A stretch of DNA of 64,000 nt from Peribacillus loiseleuriae. GTDB lineage: Bacteria > Bacillota > Bacilli > Bacillales > DSM-1321. Below, one piece after another: positions 27,898 to 36,501 of the stretch. The stretch spans positions 4,555,621-4,619,620 of the forward strand of contig NZ_LFZW01000001.1 of NCBI RefSeq assembly GCF_001183985.1. Direction: 5' to 3'. The translations under genes and the position numbers were made by a program. Every line of letters begins with the position of its first letter. The stretch's first letter is position 1. The notes under the pieces were generated by a model. It was not told the origin of the DNA, searched no databases, and saw only the letters and a program-made list of their open reading frames with translations.

Positions 27898-28917
27898 TTA
27901 TTTAAGTGTATAGCGTTCTTCAATTCTGTAATATTTCCAGATAAATACGGATACACCCCAAATAATTAAAAACGCAGCAACTAAAAAATAACCTAAATTG
28001 CCAAAATCGATTGCTGCAAGATCATTCCACAAACCACCTGATAAATGAAGTTTTTCGGTCGTAATTTGTGCTAGTTCAACAATCCCAACTGCTAATGCTG
28101 CAACAACAGAAATCGCTGTTACTGTTAAATTGTAGTAAACTTTCCGAACCGGTTTATTATGTGCCCAAGCATAACTCTTCGTCATTAAAATACCATCTAA
28201 CGTGTCAAATAAACTCATACCAGCTGCAAATAATAATGGAAGTGAAATAATCCCGAGCACAGGTAGGTTACTTTTCGCTGCACCCGCTGACATCGTCAAT
28301 AATGAAATTTCTGTTGCTGTATCAAATCCTAGACCAAACAGAAACCCAATCGGATAAATATGCCAACTTTTCGTTACTATTTTAAATAACGGCTTTAAAT
28401 AACGCGTAAAAAAGCCTTTCGCCTCAAACATTTTCTCTAGTTCTGATTCAGACACTTTTTCTTCTTTCAATCGACGGAAAATTTTCCATAGTTGCATAAA
28501 TAACATTAAATTTAAGATAGCTATGAATACTAGAAAAACACCTGATACTGTGACCCCGATAATCCCACCTATATCTTGCATGCTAGACATGTATTTTGCG
28601 ACAAACTTTACAGATACAGCTGTTAATACAGCTAATAAAAAGACAACAGTTGAATGTCCTAATGAGAAGTAGAATCCTACTCCTCTTGAATCTTGCTTTT
28701 GGGCAACTAATTTACGAATCGTGTTGTCGACTGCAGCAATATGATCAATATCAAATGCATGACGAATACCAAAAACATACGCAGCGATCCCCAAGCCAAT
28801 AAAGGTTGGATGAGTTGGTACTGCTGTAAATAACGCTATGAATCCGGCGACATGGATCACTAAAACATATAACATATACCGATTCCAGATAAATACCTTC
28901 CAGTCTTTACCTTTCAT
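27898..28917 (-). CDS. nixA: Nickel/cobalt permease of the NiCoT family
   Basis: 339 residues with eight membrane helices. The NiCoT signature in helix II is present as IRHAFDIDHIAAVDNTIRK, with its metal-binding His and Asp residues. A second family motif, LGFDTATEISLL, appears about residue 200. Such permeases are high-affinity, proton-driven uptake systems for Ni2+ or Co2+. Its position downstream of a nikR-containing nickel operon points to nickel. It has its own leader, which is occupied by a dispersed repeat, so it may be transcribed separately. Confidence 0.92.
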   Translation of the reverse strand: MKGKDWKVFIWNRYMLYVLVIHVAGFIALFTAVPTHPTFIGLGIAAYVFGIRHAFDIDHIAAVDNTIRKLVAQKQDSRGVGFYFSLGHSTVVFLLAVLTAVSVKFVAKYMSSMQDIGGIIGVTVSGVFLVFIAILNLMLFMQLWKIFRRLKEEKVSESELEKMFEAKGFFTRYLKPLFKIVTKSWHIYPIGFLFGLGFDTATEISLLTMSAGAAKSNLPVLGIISLPLLFAAGMSLFDTLDGILMTKSYAWAHNKPVRKVYYNLTVTAISVVAALAVGIVELAQITTEKLHLSGGLWNDLAAIDFGNLGYFLVAAFLIIWGVSVFIWKYYRIEERYTLK

Positions 28918-28933
28918 TTCTCAACGACTTCCT

Positions 28934-29027
28934 TCCCTCAGCTAGATTAGCCAGTAATCCCCCGCCTATTTTCTTGATTCGCTATACAAGCATTTAGGTG
29001 AGGGTATTACAGCCTGTTAAACCGGGA
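28934..29027. repeat. CCCCACCT-type structured repeat, copy 1
   Basis: Read on the minus strand: TCCCGGTTTAACAGGCTGTA, then ACCCTCACCT, a central GCGAATCAAGAA, then GGCGGGGGATTACTGGC. The second half is complementary to the first. It aligns with the copies at 52497 and 44191. Confidence 0.65.
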
Positions 29028-29047
29028 TAAAAAATTTCAATTAACCC

Positions 29048-29470
29048 TTATACTTGCTCTACTGGTGCCACTGTAAACTTTCCATAACCTACGCCTTTTA
29101 GACTGGTCAATTTATTACTGAGCTGCTGAATGTCTTTCGCCTTTCCCTTTACTACGATGAGCTCAAGACAACTGGCATGATCTAAATGGAAATGTGTAGT
29201 AGCCAGGATAAAATCATGCATATCATGTTGGACTTTTGTGAGTTCATCTAGAAGATTTCTTTGATGATGGTTGTAAAATAAAAGGATGCTTCCTGCCACA
29301 ATTTGTTCTTCCTCTTCCCACGACTGTTGAATTAGGGCATCACGAACAAGGTCCCGAACGGCTTCAGAACGGTTTTCATACCCTTTCTGTTGGACTAAGT
29401 GGTCAAACTTTCGAAGTAAATGACCTTCCATGGAAACGCCAAATCTTTTTAGTGTAGAATCTTCCACCAT
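29048..29470 (-). CDS. nikR: Nickel-responsive regulator NikR
   Basis: 140 residues. The N-terminal ribbon-helix-helix (LKRFGVSMEGHLLRKFDHL, NRSEAVRDLVRDAL) is followed by an ACT-like metal domain. All four nickel ligands of the family can be placed: His82, His93, His95 and Cys101 (in THFHLDHASC), with the same spacing as in E. coli NikR. Nickel binding drives repression of nickel importers. It is the last gene of the nik operon, 10 bases after nikA, so the regulator sits under its own likely control. NikR is unusual in Bacillaceae. Confidence 0.93.
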   Translation of the reverse strand: MVEDSTLKRFGVSMEGHLLRKFDHLVQQKGYENRSEAVRDLVRDALIQQSWEEEEQIVAGSILLFYNHHQRNLLDELTKVQHDMHDFILATTHFHLDHASCLELIVVKGKAKDIQQLSNKLTSLKGVGYGKFTVAPVEQV

Positions 29471-29479
29471 ATACTCCCC

Positions 29480-31072
29480 CTATTGTTTATCCCATTCTTC
29501 AATATTCCATAGCACTCCAGATCCATGATGACCTAATGTACGGGTGGTAATGCCACTCACTTTTTTATTTACACCATATAAAGCATCTAAATAAACAAGA
29601 AAATTAAAGGCGGGATCTATCGCTAACTCTCTTTGGAACTGCTCATAAAATTTTGTTCGCTTCTCTTTATCCGGATTGATCCGCGCGTCTGTTAATAGCT
29701 GATCTACTTTTGAATTTTGGTAAGCAGTCAAATTATTAAGACCGTCACCAATTTGGCTGCTGTGGAAAATACGGTATGTGTGATCATCGGGATCAAATGG
29801 ACTGCCCCAACCAATTACAAAAGCATCCACTTCATCAAGTTTTATCGCTGACCAGTCCAATGGTTTTAAAATAACTGAAACACCCAGCGGCTTCAATTGC
29901 TCTGCTACAACATTGGCAAGCGCCACTCGGACAGGATCACTTATCGGCGAAACCAAGTCAAACTCCAATCGTTTGCCATCTTTAACACGTACACCGTCGT
30001 TCCCTTTTTTCCAGCCTGCTTCGTCAAGTAATTTATTTGCTTTTTCAGGCTGATACGAATACATGTCTTTCTGTGGTGCATTGGCCCATGATTTTTGTAG
30101 CGGACCGTATGCTGGCTCTCCTTTATTAGCTAGCATGCCACTTACAATTGCATCACGATCAATTCCTAAATTCATTGCTTGGCGAATCCTTGCATCCTTG
30201 AATAAAGGATTTCGAAAATTATACATGACGGCCCGGTAATCTGCTGTTGAAATCGTCTTAACAGTAAAATTATCGTTTTCTTTCACACTTGCAAGTTGAT
30301 TAGGTTCCATAAGTGCAAGATCTATTTCTCCAGTCTTTAATTGTAATGCACGTGTATTAGCGTCAGGTATCGGTTTAAAAACGACTTCATCAAGTTTTGG
30401 TTTCACGCCATAATAGGTGTCGCTGCGCTCGACTGTAATTGTATGATCATTGCTCCACTCTTTCAGTTTAAAAGGGCCGTTCCCAACTGGATTTTGGTTA
30501 AAATCCGTTGTGTTAATATCTTCACCTTGCAATACATGTTTTGGTACAATACCGACCTTCAGCTTGTCAAGTAAAGGCGGGAACGGGTTGCTTAAGGTGA
30601 TTTGCACTTGATTTTCTTTAAGGACATCAACGGCCTTTATTTCATTGAAATCACCAGAAATCGGCGAATTTGTTTTTGGATCCCTTATTTTATCTAAGGT
30701 AAATTTCACATCTTCAGCTGTGACAGGCTTTCCATCTTGCCATTTTGCATCATCACGAAGAGTAAATGTGTAAATCAACTGATCGGGTGAGATCTCCCAA
30801 TCCGTTGCCAAGTCAGCAACAATTTCATTTTTCTCTGTCGGTTTAGTAAGGCCCCGGAATATCAAGCTATCAAGCTCACTATGCTCTTCTTCATTTAAAA
30901 CTGGATTCACTTGTTCAATTTCCGCCTCTATTCCATAGACGAGCTGTTTGGTTGCTTGATGAGATTTATCTGTAGGTTTTTCTGCCGATTTGTCCCCAAC
31001 ACATCCTGCTAATAACAGCATACTTGATACAAATGTTGATATAAGTACTGCTTTAGTTTTTTTGAATTGCAT
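29480..31072 (-). CDS. nikA: Nickel ABC transporter substrate-binding lipoprotein
   Basis: 530 residues from the ATG at 31072 with GGAGGAG; the frame runs 14 codons further but into the preceding gene. Signal peptide with lipobox LLAGC, then an oligopeptide/nickel binding fold (SBP_bac_5): LIFRGLTKPTEKNEI, DAKWQDGKPVTAEDVKFTLD, VGNGPFKLKEW and RIRQAMNLGIDRDAIV. It belongs to a family that also binds dipeptides, opine metallophores and haem. Nickel is inferred from the coupled nikR and NiCoT genes. Its start overlaps the end of nikDE by 20 bases. Confidence 0.85.
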   Translation of the reverse strand: MQFKKTKAVLISTFVSSMLLLAGCVGDKSAEKPTDKSHQATKQLVYGIEAEIEQVNPVLNEEEHSELDSLIFRGLTKPTEKNEIVADLATDWEISPDQLIYTFTLRDDAKWQDGKPVTAEDVKFTLDKIRDPKTNSPISGDFNEIKAVDVLKENQVQITLSNPFPPLLDKLKVGIVPKHVLQGEDINTTDFNQNPVGNGPFKLKEWSNDHTITVERSDTYYGVKPKLDEVVFKPIPDANTRALQLKTGEIDLALMEPNQLASVKENDNFTVKTISTADYRAVMYNFRNPLFKDARIRQAMNLGIDRDAIVSGMLANKGEPAYGPLQKSWANAPQKDMYSYQPEKANKLLDEAGWKKGNDGVRVKDGKRLEFDLVSPISDPVRVALANVVAEQLKPLGVSVILKPLDWSAIKLDEVDAFVIGWGSPFDPDDHTYRIFHSSQIGDGLNNLTAYQNSKVDQLLTDARINPDKEKRTKFYEQFQRELAIDPAFNFLVYLDALYGVNKKVSGITTRTLGHHGSGVLWNIEEWDKQ

Positions 31073-32675
31073 ATTCTTTCTCCTCCATTTTGTTTTTGTC
31101 TTGTAATCGATCACTAGGATGCAAAGTGAGCATCGACGCTAATAAACTTTTCGTATAGACATTTATTGAAGAGACCAGCTCATTTGCATTTGCCTCTTCA
31201 ACAATTCTCCCCTTTTCCATCACAAGAATACGGTGGCAAAGTGCCATTGCTGCTCGAATATCATGTGAGATAAAAAGTATAGCTGTTTTTTCCCTTTGAT
31301 TTATTTCTTGTAATAACGATAGCATTCTTGCCTGAGAACTCATATCTAGACTGGCAAACGGCTCGTCTAAAATAAGTAGTTCTGGCTGTAGGAGAAGTGC
31401 CCTTGCAATGGCAACCCGCTGCTTCATTCCTCCTGATAGCTCATAAGGGTAAACGGAACGGATATTTTCATGCAGCCCGACGTTTTGCAACACTTCCTTA
31501 ATTCTCTGCTGTTTGTTGTCGCTTTTCTCTTTCCAATAATCCAATCCTTCTCCAACAATCTTCTCTACATTCCAGCGAGGATCAAATGAAGAAAGCGGAT
31601 CCTGATGTACCCATTGGACACCTTTACGAAAAGGAGGGGTACCGTGCCAGATTATTTTACCTTGCTCGTATAACTCTAATTGCAGTAATAAGCGGGAAAG
31701 GGTGCTTTTTCCACTACCACTCTCACCAATTAACCCAACAATCTCCCCTTTGTGAATAGGAAAGCTGACATCACTCACCGCTTGTACAGAATGTTTGCGA
31801 AACCATTTCTTTTTGAAATAAGCTTTCCCTACATGTTCTACTGTAAGAAGCGACTCACTGTCGGCTATATGAAGCTGTTCCTGTATATTGGTAAGCTCCC
31901 GGTGATGGTGCAGCAATTGCTTCGTGTGCTCATGAACTGGATGATCAAATAAATTCATTACTGGGGCAGTCTCAATAACCGTTCCATTTTTCATAACGAC
32001 AACATAGTCTGCCATCTCTGCAACCACTCCAAGATCATGCGTGATAAAAAGAACGCTCCCGCCCGTGCGAGTGCTCCAATCCTTAATAAGACGAAGAACG
32101 TCTGCCTGAATACGCAAGTCTAATGCCGTAGTTGGTTCATCCGCAATTAACAACACTGGATCAAGTGCTAAAGCTAGTGCGAGCTGAACACGCTGTCTCA
32201 TTCCCCCAGAAAGTTCAAACGGATACGATTCATAAACATTCTCTGCATTTTGCAGCTGCATATCCTGCAATAATTGAATGGCTCGCTCTTTTACTTCTTG
32301 CTTTGAAAGATTCGTATGGGCGGAAAACAACTCTCTAAAGTGCTGCCCAATCGTTCGCATGGCATCAAAAGTAGCATATGTATCTTGAAACACAAATCCC
32401 ACTTGGGTTCCACGATAAAACTGCTGTTGCTTTTTACTCATAGTAAGCACATTTTCATGTAAAAATTCTATCTTGCCGGAAGAGATGGCGATTCCTTTTG
32501 GCAGTAAGTTAAGCATCGCTTTTGCTGTGATACTTTTTCCAGAACCACTTTCACCAATAATGGCGACAATCTCACCTGATGGCACAACAAATGAAACATT
32601 ATCCAAAAGCTGCTGTTCCTTGTTTGACTGAAGACATACAGAAAGATTTTCAACTGTTAATACATGTTCCTTCAT
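31053..32675 (-). CDS. nikDE: Fused two-domain nickel ABC ATPase (NikD-NikE)
   Basis: 540 residues with two complete ABC ATPase halves. The first (about 1-265) has GESGSGKS, LSGGMRQR and LLIADEP. The second (about 280-540) has GESGSGKS, LSGGMKQR and LLILDEP. NikD and NikE are normally separate proteins, and here they are joined in one chain by a short linker. It powers the NikBC permease. The gene abuts nikC exactly (shared base at 32675) and overlaps nikA. Confidence 0.9.
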   Translation of the reverse strand: MKEHVLTVENLSVCLQSNKEQQLLDNVSFVVPSGEIVAIIGESGSGKSITAKAMLNLLPKGIAISSGKIEFLHENVLTMSKKQQQFYRGTQVGFVFQDTYATFDAMRTIGQHFRELFSAHTNLSKQEVKERAIQLLQDMQLQNAENVYESYPFELSGGMRQRVQLALALALDPVLLIADEPTTALDLRIQADVLRLIKDWSTRTGGSVLFITHDLGVVAEMADYVVVMKNGTVIETAPVMNLFDHPVHEHTKQLLHHHRELTNIQEQLHIADSESLLTVEHVGKAYFKKKWFRKHSVQAVSDVSFPIHKGEIVGLIGESGSGKSTLSRLLLQLELYEQGKIIWHGTPPFRKGVQWVHQDPLSSFDPRWNVEKIVGEGLDYWKEKSDNKQQRIKEVLQNVGLHENIRSVYPYELSGGMKQRVAIARALLLQPELLILDEPFASLDMSSQARMLSLLQEINQREKTAILFISHDIRAAMALCHRILVMEKGRIVEEANANELVSSINVYTKSLLASMLTLHPSDRLQDKNKMEEKEYAIQKN

Positions 32676-33505
32676 TATCTCCCTCCTTTCTTTAATTGTG
32701 GTAAAGCAAAGCGGTCCTGCAACACATCACCTAAATAGGTAACTGCCAGAACGGTACAAGTAATTAATATGCCGGGAAACAAGGCAATCCACCATGCGCC
32801 TGATAATAAATAACTTTGCGCTCCCATTAACATATTTCCCCATGATGGTTCATGAGGAGGTATGCCAATCCCTAAAAAGCTCAGAGTTGCCTCTGATAAA
32901 ATGGCATGACTCACTCCACTAATGGACATCACAATAATCGTCGGTAAACATTGTGGCAGTAAATGCCGAGTTAACAGTTGAGATGATGAAGCTCCAACCA
33001 CAACTGAAGCTTGGATGAATGTCTCTCCTTTTAAAGACAAGATTTCAGTTCGGATTAAACGGGCAATCGGCATCCAACTTGTCATGCCGATAATAACCAC
33101 AACTGAAAGCAAGCTGGCGGGGATCAATACTTGAATACCAATCATAAGCAAGATACTTGGAATACTGATGAGTGCATCAAGTATTCTCATCATAATGCGA
33201 TCAGCCACTCCACCCAAAAATCCACTGACAACCCCGAAGCCTGCGCCAATCACAAGTGCCATCATCATGGCCGCTGCTCCGACAGTGAGTGATACACGCC
33301 CCCCGTACAGTAAGCGTGTTAATACATCACGGCCAAGTTCATCCGTTCCAAATAAATGAACACTAGTTGGCGATTGCAAAGTTTTCGCTAATCCAATTGA
33401 AAGTGGATCATATGGTGTTAATACTGGTGCCAAAAAAGTCACCAAAAGCAAGAATAATAAATAACAAAGAAGAGCATTTACAAACCACTTTCTCTTTTCT
33501 CTCAT
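32675..33505 (-). CDS. nikC: Nickel/peptide-type ABC permease NikC
   Basis: 276 residues from ATG 33505, which has GGAGG and overlaps the end of nikB by 4 bases; an upstream extension of 18 codons lies inside nikB. DppC/OppC family with five or six membrane helices and the coupling region ARLIRTEILSLKGETFIQAS. SVHLFGTDELGRDVLTRLLY is the family's N-terminal motif. Confidence 0.9.
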   Translation of the reverse strand: MREKRKWFVNALLCYLLFLLLVTFLAPVLTPYDPLSIGLAKTLQSPTSVHLFGTDELGRDVLTRLLYGGRVSLTVGAAAMMMALVIGAGFGVVSGFLGGVADRIMMRILDALISIPSILLMIGIQVLIPASLLSVVVIIGMTSWMPIARLIRTEILSLKGETFIQASVVVGASSSQLLTRHLLPQCLPTIIVMSISGVSHAILSEATLSFLGIGIPPHEPSWGNMLMGAQSYLLSGAWWIALFPGILITCTVLAVTYLGDVLQDRFALPQLKKGGR

Positions 33506-34470
33506 CTGCCTTCCTCCTTCAACAGATGTTGCCGCATTCTCGGATCGATCCATGCACAAATGAGATCAACCACGAAGCTACCAAGAATAACGATACTCAT
33601 ACTCAGCAAGATGACAGCCATCAAAACGGGATAATCATGGGCAAGCGCCGATTTTAATGAAAGTCTCCCAAGACCTGGCCATGAAAACAACGTCTCTACT
33701 ACAACGGATCCGGCGAGTGTAAGCGAAAGTGACATCCCCATAAAAGAAAGATAAGGAAGGGAAGCATTTGGAAATATGTGCTTCCAAAGAATCGTTTTCT
33801 CAGAAATACCACGTGCTTTAAGAGCCCAAACAAACTCTTTTTCCTGCGTGACAGCGACGTGGTTGCGCAATATGCGAATATAATAACCAATATGAGATAA
33901 GCCCAGAACAAAAGCTGGCATGATGAGATGCTTCAACCAATCCCCTATTCCTCCTTGACCCATACCGGCTGTTGGTAACATCCCTAAATAGACGGAGAAA
34001 AATAACATAAGCATTAAGGCAAACCAAAAAGATGGTATCGACATGAAAATAAAAGAAGCAACGGTGATCGCATGATCTAAAAATGAGTAGCGCCGGAGCC
34101 CAGTAATGACTCCCAAAAAAAGAGACAGGACTACTGTGACAACCGCAGACGCCACTATGAGGATAATAGTTGGTTCGATCGTATGAGCAATCATGGTTTT
34201 AACGTCTTCACCCGTCGTGTATGACCGCCCCCATTCTCCTTGTAGCACACCCATAAACCACTTGCCGTATTGTGTATATAACGGTTCATTCAATCCAAGA
34301 TTTTCAGCAATACGGATTTTGTCAGCCTGACTCATTTTTTGGACCTGATCCCCATACATAGCGGCGGCAGGATCGCCTGGCAACACTCGAATAAATGCAA
34401 AACAGAGAATACTTCCAATAAGAAGCACCACTATCGCCTCACATAATCTTGAAACAATATACCTAGTCAT
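33502..34470 (-). CDS. nikB: Nickel/peptide-type ABC permease NikB
   Basis: 322 residues, DppB/OppB family, first gene of the operon. It begins MTRYIVSRLCEAIVVLLIGS and carries RVLPGDPAAAMYG, and the coupling loop VWALKARGISEKTILWKHIF. It forms the membrane channel with NikC. AGGGAGGG precedes the ATG. A GTGTTAC direct repeat lies about 90 bases upstream. Confidence 0.9.
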   Translation of the reverse strand: MTRYIVSRLCEAIVVLLIGSILCFAFIRVLPGDPAAAMYGDQVQKMSQADKIRIAENLGLNEPLYTQYGKWFMGVLQGEWGRSYTTGEDVKTMIAHTIEPTIILIVASAVVTVVLSLFLGVITGLRRYSFLDHAITVASFIFMSIPSFWFALMLMLFFSVYLGMLPTAGMGQGGIGDWLKHLIMPAFVLGLSHIGYYIRILRNHVAVTQEKEFVWALKARGISEKTILWKHIFPNASLPYLSFMGMSLSLTLAGSVVVETLFSWPGLGRLSLKSALAHDYPVLMAVILLSMSIVILGSFVVDLICAWIDPRMRQHLLKEEGR

Positions 34471-34556
34471 AAGCCCTCCCTTTTTTTCTTATGCAACTCA
34501 AAGAGCGGACTGCTTTGTCTTGCATTCACAAAATTCATTACCAATTTTTTATAAAA

Positions 34557-34584
34557 GTAACACATTTTTAACAATACGTAACAC
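34557..34584 (-). promoter_or_regulatory. GTAACAC-N14-GTAACAC repeat in the nik promoter region
   Basis: Two exact 7-mers (34557-34563 and 34578-34584), 21 bases apart start to start. On the minus strand a possible promoter (TTGTTA and a TATAAA/TAAAAA -10) overlaps them. NikR, encoded in the same operon, is the natural candidate to bind here. Confidence 0.6.
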
Positions 34585-34627
34585 GAATGTACCTGAGGGG
34601 CAAATTATTTTCTGAGAAGATTCCCCT

Positions 34628-34759
34628 ATGTACTCTTTTATAATGCTATTCTTCTGTACTCTGATAATCGCTTGCCTTTTGATGTGTCTCAGAAAGAATA
34701 CGAAAGAGACTAAAGCAAAAAACGCTATTACTCAAAAATTAAAGAAGGATTGGTGGTAG
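34628..34759 (+). CDS. Possible small membrane protein
   Basis: An uninterrupted 43-codon frame: MYSFIMLFFCTLIIACLLMC forms one membrane helix, followed by a basic tail ending in KKDWW. The ribosome site (GAGAAG) is weak. It reads away from nikB and lies 44 bases after the GTAACAC repeats. No family is recognised; it may be chance. Confidence 0.3.
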   Translation: MYSFIMLFFCTLIIACLLMCLRKNTKETKAKNAITQKLKKDWW

Positions 34760-34999
34760 CCAGATATACTATCGAAAAAATTTCATTAAATAACCTCATC
34801 TTAAATTCTAGTAGCTAACTGCTGTATTTTCACTTCTATCTTTTCTGTCTGTCATCCTCAATTCATATGACTACTATGCCATCGTACTTTTCAGCAAAAC
34901 ATATAGCTAATTTGGCCTTTTTAGATATTCATGTTTGCATCCAATCTTTTGTTCTGAATTAGTAAAGAGACTTCCCTGATGCCAAAGAGTTCATTCTGG
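34760..34999. other. AT-rich gap without a recognised gene
   Basis: No frame with a ribosome site and no clear hairpin was seen. Confidence 0.4.
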
Positions 35000-35027
35000 G
35001 TAACACGATTATTTCGATTTGTAACAC
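35000..35027 (+). promoter_or_regulatory. Second GTAACAC-N14-GTAACAC repeat
   Basis: Exact 7-mers at 35000-35006 and 35021-35027 with the same 14-base spacing and orientation as at 34557. The 14-base spacers differ, so the conserved parts are the 7-mers. It lies just upstream of the promoter at 35050. Confidence 0.6.
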
Positions 35028-35049
35028 GGACATACACATGGAATGGAAT

Positions 35050-35078
35050 TTTAAAACGACCAATACTTATACTATAAT
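35050..35078 (+). promoter_or_regulatory. Promoter upstream of the YpdA-type gene
   Basis: TTTAAA, 17 bases, TATAAT on the plus strand. Confidence 0.6.
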
Positions 35079-35288
35079 CCTTATACCCATTATGCAAGTT
35101 TTATGACAGCCTTTTTTAAAAAATATTCTACAATATCATCTGGTAGTGTGTAAATTACTTAACAATCTAATCATTGCTAATTCAGGTGATACTAATTTTT
35201 CAATATGTAAACCAAGCGACAGTATGGAAAAATTGGATTTTTTAATTATGACAGGCCAACCATATAACTTATTCTCAAAATAATAGGG

Positions 35289-35381
35289 ATGAACACAATT
35301 GAATATAGCGAAAAAAAGCAAACGAAAGTATCTTTATACTCAACGTGGGTAAAGATGGTAGAAGAAAAAGCGAAATCATAA
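35289..35381 (+). CDS. Possible 30-residue leader peptide
   Basis: A short frame starting MNTIEYSEKKQTKV and ending at TAA 35379-35381, directly before the ribosome site of the next gene. It is hydrophilic and Lys/Glu rich, preceded by GGG only. It could be a small protein or a chance frame in the leader. Confidence 0.3.
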   Translation: MNTIEYSEKKQTKVSLYSTWVKMVEEKAKS

Positions 35382-35399
35382 ATGGAGGATTATCAAATC

Positions 35400-36371
35400 A
35401 TGTATGATGTTGTCATTATCGGTGGAGGTCCATGCGGCTTAGCTACCGGTCTTGCCCTACAAGAAAAAGGGATCAGTTATGTAATTATTGAAAAAGAAGC
35501 GATTGTGAATTCAATCGTTAATTGTCCATTGGATATGCGCTTCTACAGTACTTCAGATCGTCTAGAAATAGGTAATATCCCCTTCCTATCTCAAGAAGTA
35601 CGACCGACACGAACAGAGTTGTTAAAATATTATCGCCTCGTTACAGAACGACAAGCTATTAATATTAAATGCTATCAACAGGTTCATCGTGTTTCGAAAG
35701 ATACAGATTCTTTTACTATACATACCGTTGATCGCAAGGGAACAAATAGTTCTTATCAAGCCCGTATGATTGTTATGGCTACCGGAATCTTTGATCACCC
35801 GAAAAGAATCGGTGTTAAAGGAGAAAACATGTCGAAGGTTATGCATTATTACAAAGAAGGCCATTCCTTTCACGGCCAAGACGTAACCGTAGTTGGGGGG
35901 AAAAACTCTGCTGTCGAAGCAGCGATTGACCTTTATCGCAACGGGGCACGTGTCACACTTGTCCATCGTGGAGACACTGTTTACAAAGGAATTAAACCAT
36001 CTTTACTTTTAGATATCCGAAATTTTGTTGAAAAAGAAAAAATAAAATTTTATCCTAATTCTAGCATTGAGGAGATCAATGAAACAACAGTTTGCTTACA
36101 TACTCAAGAAGGTACAGTCACGCTTCCGAATGACTATGTATTCTCACTGGTTGGATATCAACCAGATACAACAATGCTTCAAAACATGGGGATTACAATT
36201 GATTCTCAGACATTAGTACCTACCTTTAATCCAGACACTTATGAAACAAACGTTAATAACATCTTTCTTGCAGGCGTTGTAACTGGCGGCACTACAAATC
36301 GTGTTTATATTGAAGATGGGCGTTTCCATGGATTGAAAATTGCAGCGGAAATTGAACGGCGTCTAAAATAG
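35400..36371 (+). CDS. ypdA: YpdA-family bacillithiol disulfide reductase
   Basis: 323 residues from the ATG at 35400 with GGAGG ten bases before it. Two dinucleotide folds: FAD-binding VVIIGGGPCGLATG at the N-terminus, with Cys12 at the position shown to be active in YpdA/Bdr, and NADPH-binding VTVVGGKNSAVEAAIDLYRN near residue 160. VFSLVGYQPDT and NIFLAGVVTGG close the fold. YpdA keeps bacillithiol reduced with NADPH. It stands alone here, and Bacillaceae usually have ypdA elsewhere, so this could be a second copy. Confidence 0.88.
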   Translation: MYDVVIIGGGPCGLATGLALQEKGISYVIIEKEAIVNSIVNCPLDMRFYSTSDRLEIGNIPFLSQEVRPTRTELLKYYRLVTERQAINIKCYQQVHRVSKDTDSFTIHTVDRKGTNSSYQARMIVMATGIFDHPKRIGVKGENMSKVMHYYKEGHSFHGQDVTVVGGKNSAVEAAIDLYRNGARVTLVHRGDTVYKGIKPSLLLDIRNFVEKEKIKFYPNSSIEEINETTVCLHTQEGTVTLPNDYVFSLVGYQPDTTMLQNMGITIDSQTLVPTFNPDTYETNVNNIFLAGVVTGGTTNRVYIEDGRFHGLKIAAEIERRLK

Positions 36372-36466
36372 CATCGTTTACGAAGGGAATAAAACAAATG
36401 AGCACCGCAACTTCTTCGATTCATGCGAAATAAATTTATAGTTTTTTTCTTTTCATTCTAAGTACA

Positions 36467-36501
36467 TAAAAAAGCCAGATTATCCATAAGATAATCTGGT
36501 T
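36467..36501 (-). terminator. Terminator of the efe operon
   Basis: Arms AACCAGATTATC and GATAATCTGG with T6 on the minus strand, overlapping the last bases of efeU. Confidence 0.85.

Noticed and set aside
28918..29047. Cobalamin or nickel-cobalt riboswitch before the NiCoT gene
   Set aside because: The structured sequence aligns with dispersed repeats elsewhere in the window, and no B12-box or known metal-riboswitch core was recognised.
35136..35321. 61-codon minus-strand frame upstream of the YpdA-type gene
   Set aside because: No ribosome site, low-quality composition, and it opposes a good promoter and leader.
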